Assembly (NCBI GenBank): GCA_009840005.1
Contig: VXOR01000101.1
Location: 108,701-172,700, forward strand
Origin: Gemmatimonadota bacterium
GTDB lineage: Bacteria > Latescibacterota > UBA2968 > UBA8231
DNA length: 64,000 nucleotides
Reading direction: 5' to 3'
Shown here: piece after piece, positions 59,301 to 64,000 of the stretch
Position numbering within the stretch: the stretch's first letter is position 1
Layout: every line of letters begins with the position of its first letter
Made by a program: the position numbers and the translations under genes
Notes under the pieces: model-generated
Database searches by the model: none
What the model was told of the DNA's origin: nothing
The model's input: only the letters and a program-made list of their open reading frames with translations

Positions 59301-60296
59301 ATGAAATTTGGCATCATTGGCTGCGGCGCCATAGCCGAGAATTCGTTCGGGCCGAGCCTGCTAACTTCGGAACGGACCGACCTCGTCGCCGTCTGCCGTC
59401 GCGACCTCGAAGCCGCTAGGGCATTCGCGGCGCGATTCAATGGCCCGCGTGCGTACCGCTCGGCGGCGGAGTTGGTGCGCGACGACCGGGTGGAGGCGGT
59501 CATCGTATCGACGCCGACCGATACCCATTGCGACTACACCTGCCTAGCGGCGGAGCACGGAAAGCACGTACTGTGCGAGAAGCCGATGGCGAGAAACACC
59601 GCCGAGTGTCGCGAAATGATCGCCGCGTGCCGGGCTCACGGCGTGACCTTGGCGGTTGCCTACCGTCGGCGCACCTGTCCGCAAGTGGTCGCGGCCAAGC
59701 GGTTGATCGCTGAGGGCCGCATCGGGCGGGTCGTTTTTGCGCGCACCCATTACAGCGGGCGCTGGGATCCGCAAGCGGGGGATTGGCGGATCGAATCGGG
59801 CATTGGCGGTGCCCTGCTGGAAATGGCGTCTCATCGCATCGAAGTACTGTTGAACTTCGGCGGCCGACCGCAGTCGGTGAGCGCCGTGGTTGACGCGGTT
59901 GACCACGACTGGCCCGTCGATGACACCGACGCCCTGATCGTGCGCTTCGAGGGGGGCGGGATCGGCATGCACTCGACTATTCTGACCTCGCCACCGCGTC
60001 GCGACTTTGCCCAGATTGACGGCGATGGCGGCAGGATACTGATCGACCCGCTAGAGTTGACGGCGGGTCACCTAATTCTGGAGCTGCCCGCTGGAACGGA
60101 GAGGATTGAGGTGGAGCCGCTGCAGGAGAAGCTGTTCGATCTGCCGATGATTGAGGATTTCGTCGCCGCTGCGGAGCGCGGTGAAAAACCGGTCTGTGAC
60201 GCGGAGAGCGGCTACTGGGTGCAGGCGGTCTCCGACGCCGCCCGCGCCTCATCGAGTTCCGGTGTCACGGTCGCTGTCGAACCGCTGGACTCTTGA
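59301..60296 (+). CDS. Gfo/Idh/MocA family oxidoreductase
   Basis: The 331-residue protein has KFGIIGCGAIAENSFGPSLL, DLVAVCRRDLEAARAFAARF, AVIVSTPTDTHCDYTCLAAE and HVLCEKPMARNTAECREMIA, the catalytic EKP Lys region. The C-terminal domain shows GGALLEMASHRIEVLLNFGG with the His of the active site. It is an NAD(P)-dependent dehydrogenase, probably for sugars or cyclitols. GGAGAG sits before the ATG chosen; an upstream frame overlapping the CMD gene is rejected. It converges with the PhyH gene at 60301. Confidence 0.88.
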   Translation: MKFGIIGCGAIAENSFGPSLLTSERTDLVAVCRRDLEAARAFAARFNGPRAYRSAAELVRDDRVEAVIVSTPTDTHCDYTCLAAEHGKHVLCEKPMARNTAECREMIAACRAHGVTLAVAYRRRTCPQVVAAKRLIAEGRIGRVVFARTHYSGRWDPQAGDWRIESGIGGALLEMASHRIEVLLNFGGRPQSVSAVVDAVDHDWPVDDTDALIVRFEGGGIGMHSTILTSPPRRDFAQIDGDGGRILIDPLELTAGHLILELPAGTERIEVEPLQEKLFDLPMIEDFVAAAERGEKPVCDAESGYWVQAVSDAARASSSSGVTVAVEPLDS

Positions 60297-60300
60297 GGCA

Positions 60301-61413
60301 CTATTGTTGTTGCTCATATATGGCGCGCACTTCGTCGGACCAATCTCGCCAGATGTCGCCGTTGGTGTTGTCCACTACGAGTGGGTCGGGGAGGGATGCT
60401 GGCGTTTTAAGGAAGCCGTAGATGGTTGCTTGGCGGATGACGTCGGTAGATAAATTCTGACCGGCCATGTGCAAAATTTTGGTGTGCCACAAAACCACCG
60501 TGCCGGCGGGGCCGTGGCAATCAAAGGGCTGGGTATCGGCCTTGATGCGCTGGATGACGGGGTCGTTGTAGCCGCCGCTCTTGCGTTCGGCCAAGTGTTT
60601 GTCCGTGTGCTTTTCGCCTTCGAGGAAGGCATCCCACTGATCGCGCCAGATTCGGCTGTGGCTGCCTGGCCACACGGTGAAACCCCCGGAGTTGGGCGGG
60701 AGATCGTCGACGTAGGCCGCTATTTGCAATCGCCAGCGGCCGTAGCAGGCGCCGTCGGAGTGGGCGCTGCGGTAGTTGGGGCCGGGAGACGGGCTGTTGG
60801 GCAGGGTGCAATACAAGCCGCGCGTCCCTTGGCCGTTGAGCCACACCGGGCCGGTTTTGGGTAGGCGCAGTGCTTCCTCGGTGATGAAGGCCCCCTTCTC
60901 CGGCCATCGCTTGATCTCTTTGCCCAAGTGGGTGGCTAGCCCTCCTACCGCGTCGTCGCACATGAAGCACGGACCCGTCGTCATACCAGAATCATCCTCG
61001 CCAGCGGGCCACACCACCGTACCCTCACCAAGCAATTGCTCGGCGACTTGCCACAAGGCCCGGGGAGCCAAGTCGAGCATGAATTGCTCAGCGCCGTTGC
61101 GGACGTAGAAGCGGTGGCCGTTACCAGCGAAATAGGGATCGCCGCCGACCTCGGGCCGCTGCGCTTTTAGCTCGGCGCTTTCTTCCTCGGTGAGCGGTCC
61201 CCAAGTGGAGGGATCGTCCCGCTTCATGCGGGGCAGGTGGGTTGCAATCGCGGCCCACATTGCGTCTCTGGCACGGCGGCAGAGTTCGGGATCGAGCACG
61301 GCGGGGAGCACGAGGAAGCCGTCGCGCTTGAACTGGGCTATCTGGCTTGCCGTCAGGAGCGGGACTTGCTTTACGTTTGGGGTGGTTGGCGTTGGTTGCA
61401 TATCAGGACTCAC
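60301..61413 (-). CDS. Phytanoyl-CoA dioxygenase (PhyH) family protein, long form
   Basis: At 370 residues it is longer than the other three PhyH proteins here. The iron site is SAHSDGACYGRWRL (His-x-Asp) and VLWHTKILHMAGQN (distal His), followed by VIRQATIYGF with an Arg. The insert between them has a PNSGGFTVWPGSHSRIW loop and a long Trp-rich stretch near residues 110-175. It acts on an unknown small molecule. The first codon could be the GTG at 61413 or the in-frame ATG at 61401; no strong ribosome site separates them. Confidence 0.85.
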   Translation of the reverse strand: MSPDMQPTPTTPNVKQVPLLTASQIAQFKRDGFLVLPAVLDPELCRRARDAMWAAIATHLPRMKRDDPSTWGPLTEEESAELKAQRPEVGGDPYFAGNGHRFYVRNGAEQFMLDLAPRALWQVAEQLLGEGTVVWPAGEDDSGMTTGPCFMCDDAVGGLATHLGKEIKRWPEKGAFITEEALRLPKTGPVWLNGQGTRGLYCTLPNSPSPGPNYRSAHSDGACYGRWRLQIAAYVDDLPPNSGGFTVWPGSHSRIWRDQWDAFLEGEKHTDKHLAERKSGGYNDPVIQRIKADTQPFDCHGPAGTVVLWHTKILHMAGQNLSTDVIRQATIYGFLKTPASLPDPLVVDNTNGDIWRDWSDEVRAIYEQQQ

Positions 61414-61538
61414 AATGTTCAGATGTGAAAATAAGGATAGCTCTTATTAGCGTTAATACTGGAATGCGCTAATAACACAACTCGACTGTGAAGTCGCAAG
61501 CACTCATGTCTGTACCCTCAATCGCCACCAGCGTCGGC

Positions 61539-62699
61539 TTATGATAATTCGGTCCCCTCGCCGAGAATGGCAAGATATTGATCGTAACCGAAAAGTCGAT
61601 TCCGTTTCTTGCCCGTCAATTCGCGCGCCACTCCGATCTGTTCGAGTATCTGTATTCCGGCGGTAACCGCGGGGAACGAAAGTTCCGTGCGCTTGGCAAG
61701 TTCTTGCAGCGATGCAATCGGGTGCTCCTGCAAAGCCTGATGGACGCGCAGCGCCGACCCTGCCGCACGCCCCATCTGTTGTATCTTTGCTTGGTCTTCC
61801 TGAAACAGGGAGAGCAATCGCTGTGCGGTCGAGACGGCTCCCTCCGCGGTCTGCGTCACGCCGTCGAGAAAGAACGCAAGCCACGTCTCCCAGTCACCAT
61901 TTTTCCGCACATCATTGAGGAGTTCGTAATAGCTCTCTCGGTGTTGTTTGAAGTAGAGGCTCAAATACAGCAGCGGCTCGCGCAGCACACCGTCGTGACA
62001 TAACAGAAACGTGATCAGCAGGCGGCCGACCCGTCCGTTGCCGTCGAGAAAGGGATGGATGGTCTCGAATTGGACATGGGCGAGTCCCGCCCGCAGGAGC
62101 GCGGGCAATCCGCAAGCCTCTGTATGGAGAAATCGCTCCAAATCCGACATGCACTCTGCAACGGCGTGTGCCGGCGCAGGCACAAAGCGCGCCGTTCCGG
62201 GCCGACTGCCGCCAATCCAGTTTTGTGAGCGCCGGAATTCACCTGGGGTTTTGTCGCTGCCACGGCCCCGTGCCAGCAGCTCGGCATGGATCTCGCGGAT
62301 GAGTCGATTGCAGAGTGGGAACCCCTCGCGTATCCGGTGCAATCCATGTTCCAGTGCCGCCACATAATTCGAGACCTCGACGACATCGTCGAGGGGGGTA
62401 CCTGGCACCTCCTCTAGTTCAAACAACAGAAGATCCGACAGTGAGGACTGGGTACCCTCGATCTGAGAGGACAGCACAGCCTCCTTGCGGACATAGGTGT
62501 AGAGGAAAAGGTGAGCGTCGGGCAGCAATACGGAGAGACTGTCCAACCGGCCTAGCGCCAGTAATGCCTTCTCTAGAGGACCCTGTAGAGAAAGCAGATC
62601 CAGTGCAGGCGTGGGGGGAAGTGGCGCAGGCACGAAAGCCCGCACCGTCTCATCGCCAACGATCGTGGCCTCGTATTTACCGGTTTCACCGCGTCTCAC
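61539..62699 (-). CDS. Fic-family AMP transferase with winged-helix tail
   Basis: The 386-residue protein has an N-terminal SSQIEGT inhibitory-helix motif (SxxxEG, class II Fic), the Fic core ETIHPFLDGNGRVGRLLITF with the catalytic His, and a C-terminal winged helix (SLQELAKRTELSFPAVTAGI, then QILEQIGVARELTGKKRNRL). It would transfer AMP from ATP to a target hydroxyl group. It contains its own inhibitor, so no separate antitoxin is needed. The GTG start is the first in-frame choice. It is flanked by gene-free AT-richer DNA. Confidence 0.9.
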   Translation of the reverse strand: MRRGETGKYEATIVGDETVRAFVPAPLPPTPALDLLSLQGPLEKALLALGRLDSLSVLLPDAHLFLYTYVRKEAVLSSQIEGTQSSLSDLLLFELEEVPGTPLDDVVEVSNYVAALEHGLHRIREGFPLCNRLIREIHAELLARGRGSDKTPGEFRRSQNWIGGSRPGTARFVPAPAHAVAECMSDLERFLHTEACGLPALLRAGLAHVQFETIHPFLDGNGRVGRLLITFLLCHDGVLREPLLYLSLYFKQHRESYYELLNDVRKNGDWETWLAFFLDGVTQTAEGAVSTAQRLLSLFQEDQAKIQQMGRAAGSALRVHQALQEHPIASLQELAKRTELSFPAVTAGIQILEQIGVARELTGKKRNRLFGYDQYLAILGEGTELS

Positions 62700-62837
62700 G
62701 GAGAGATTTCCTTGTTAAACAGACCTTAATAAGCAGGGTCTTTATTAATTTTTAAATCTAAAGTATTAATAATAATCGTCGAAGGCAAGGAACGAGCATC
62801 AGCAATGTGAACCGCCCTTTGGATACTCAGCTAGCGC

Positions 62838-63851
62838 TCAAACGCCCCCAGCGTCGGTGAGCAGGCCGATGACAGCCGCGAGCCGATCCTTGTCTTTGAC
62901 CTTGGAGCGCAACGCAGTCGCTAGCGGCGTTGTGCCTTTGTCGTCTTTGGCGTTTACCTCGGCCCCTCGGTCGAGCAGCAGGGCGACGATTTGGTCGAAT
63001 CCCGCTTTGGCGGCGCAGTGCAACGCGGTCTGCCCCTTGTAGTTCCTGACGTTGACCTCGGCCCCGGCGTCGAGCAGGGCACGCACGCGCTGGACGTTGC
63101 CGCCGCGGTCGCCGCGCGACTGGAAGACAAGGGGCGGCCAGCCTCCCTCGGCGTGGTCCACATCTACGGTGACGCCGCGAGCGGTCAACAATTCGATGAT
63201 CTCGGGATTGACGATGCCGGAACGAGGGGCCTCGGCGTGGGTTGGATCGGCCCCGGCGTCGAGCAAAGCCCTGAGGATGTCGGCGCGATCCCGCCACACG
63301 GCAAAGCGAATTAGCCCGCCGCTGTACGGCCGCGGATCGGCACCCCGCGCCAACAGCATCGCGACGATGGCGAGGTGCCCGGCGCTAACGGCGTAGTGCA
63401 AGACCGTCATGCGCTGGCTGGAATCGTGCTGGGCTTTCTCGGCTGTTGCCAGCTCCGGTTCGCGGTCGAGGTAGTCGGCGACGGCATCGCTTGCGCCGAG
63501 AAAGGCCGCGGTGTAGATGTCGGTCGTTGCACCGCGTGTTAGCAGGTGGTCGGCGACTGCGTGGTGGCGCTTGTAGCGCGCGGCGCAGTAGGGGGAGATT
63601 TCGACTAGCAGCGGCGTGAAGTGGCAGCCGCAGGCGTGGATGTCAGCGCCTTGATCGAGCAGGTAATCGACCATGGCGAGCCGTCCCCGATACGCGGCTT
63701 CCCACAGCATGGTGCGGCCGTGCGAACCGATGCGGGTGATCCACGCTGGCTTCTGCGCCAATACGGCTTGGACCGTTTGGAGGTCGCCGCGCCCGGCGGC
63801 AGCGACCGCGATCTTGAGAAAATCACTGATTTTTCCCGGCAGAATCGACAT
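62838..63851 (-). CDS. Ankyrin-repeat protein
   Basis: The 337-residue protein carries about seven to eight ankyrin repeats, for example GRTMLWEAAYRGRLAMVDYL, TVLHYAVSAGHLAIVAMLLA and TALHCAAKAGFDQIVALLLD. No signal peptide or catalytic domain is seen. It would serve as a protein-binding scaffold. The ATG at 63851 is chosen over a GTG two codons earlier because its spacing to AAGGTCAG is better. Nothing in the neighbourhood suggests a partner. Confidence 0.85.
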   Translation of the reverse strand: MSILPGKISDFLKIAVAAAGRGDLQTVQAVLAQKPAWITRIGSHGRTMLWEAAYRGRLAMVDYLLDQGADIHACGCHFTPLLVEISPYCAARYKRHHAVADHLLTRGATTDIYTAAFLGASDAVADYLDREPELATAEKAQHDSSQRMTVLHYAVSAGHLAIVAMLLARGADPRPYSGGLIRFAVWRDRADILRALLDAGADPTHAEAPRSGIVNPEIIELLTARGVTVDVDHAEGGWPPLVFQSRGDRGGNVQRVRALLDAGAEVNVRNYKGQTALHCAAKAGFDQIVALLLDRGAEVNAKDDKGTTPLATALRSKVKDKDRLAAVIGLLTDAGGV

Positions 63852-63897
63852 TGTCACCTGACCTTGTGGGCTATACCTAAATACATGACAGTAGAAG

Positions 63898-64000
63898 CGG
63901 TATGAGATGCTTCGCTTCGCTCAGCATGACAGCGTGGGGCGTCAGCACCTGTCATGCTGAGCCTTTCGGCTTCGCTCAAGATAAACTCCGCGAAGCGGAG
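63898..64000. repeat. Dispersed repeat with inverted partner, running past the window end
   Basis: TATGAGATGCTTCGCTTCGC with TCAGCATGACA is followed by GGCGTCAGCACCTGTCATGC and an inverted GAGC...CGAAGCGGAG arm. It is the same family as 22306-22338 and 33708-33796, cut by the window edge. Confidence 0.85.

Noticed and set aside
1..64000. tRNA, rRNA or riboswitch genes.
   Set aside because: Reading through the intergenic regions revealed no convincing cloverleaf, rRNA segment or known riboswitch core; a covariance-model search would be needed to exclude them.

Overview
The window reads as a GC-rich chromosomal piece of an uncultured bacterium, most likely from the FCB/Latescibacterota/Poribacteria-like part of the tree. 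The reasons are four phytanoyl-CoA-dioxygenase-family (PhyH) genes, several Gfo/Idh/MocA oxidoreductases, secreted proteins ending in NPFN...GTYLYRL-type C-terminal sorting domains (type IX-secretion-like), an archaeal-type phosphoglycerate mutase, and many short dispersed palindromic repeats. No rRNA, tRNA, CRISPR array, transposase or phage gene was recognised. The taxonomic placement is inference.

Layout. (1) 1-7325: a same-strand catabolic/uptake cluster with an oxidoreductase C-terminus, a sugar isomerase-like TIM barrel, a metallo-beta-lactamase-like/cupin fusion, an isochorismatase-like hydrolase, a secreted CBM9-like protein, and an ABC sugar importer in which the binding protein is fused to one permease. 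(2) 7353-14557: a defence and toxin-antitoxin (TA) island. It holds a DUF4258/zinc-finger pair, a helicase-less type ISP-like restriction-modification protein, a coiled-coil TIR protein, an HTH antitoxin, HicBA and a Phd/VapB antitoxin. The RM-TIR pair is bracketed by two relE-like 3' fragments, and a 19-codon vapC stub lies between the Phd antitoxin and hicB. (3) 14678-25845: metabolic genes, a TesA/YbbA/YbbP-like set, a glycerophosphodiesterase, an AbiEii-like nucleotidyltransferase pair, a PfkB kinase and PhyH genes. (4) 25842-32328: housekeeping, namely ffh-rpsP-rimM-trmD-rplS and rsmB-PASTA-rpe. (5) 32332-42909: a secreted protein, recJ, apgM, a frameshifted GDPD, an envelope lipoprotein, an L,D-transpeptidase pair, a ceramidase-like protein, a YkgJ-like protein and an oxidoreductase. 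(6) 43012-48188: a TA-like pair, an Nramp-like transporter, an orphan AbrB antitoxin, then a decayed di-haem oxidase/porin/Rieske operon. (7) 48190-57780: two near-identical AAA-like/PD-(D/E)XK genes, each next to a secreted protein whose C-terminal sorting domain belongs to the same duplicated 2.2-kb block. (8) 57984-64000: PhyH, CMD, Gfo/Idh, PhyH, Fic and ankyrin genes.

The main themes are carbohydrate and small-molecule catabolism, envelope and secretion functions, and strong genome plasticity. That plasticity shows as TA remnants, gene conversion between duplicated nuclease blocks, and palindromic repeats in intergenic DNA and in one coding region.
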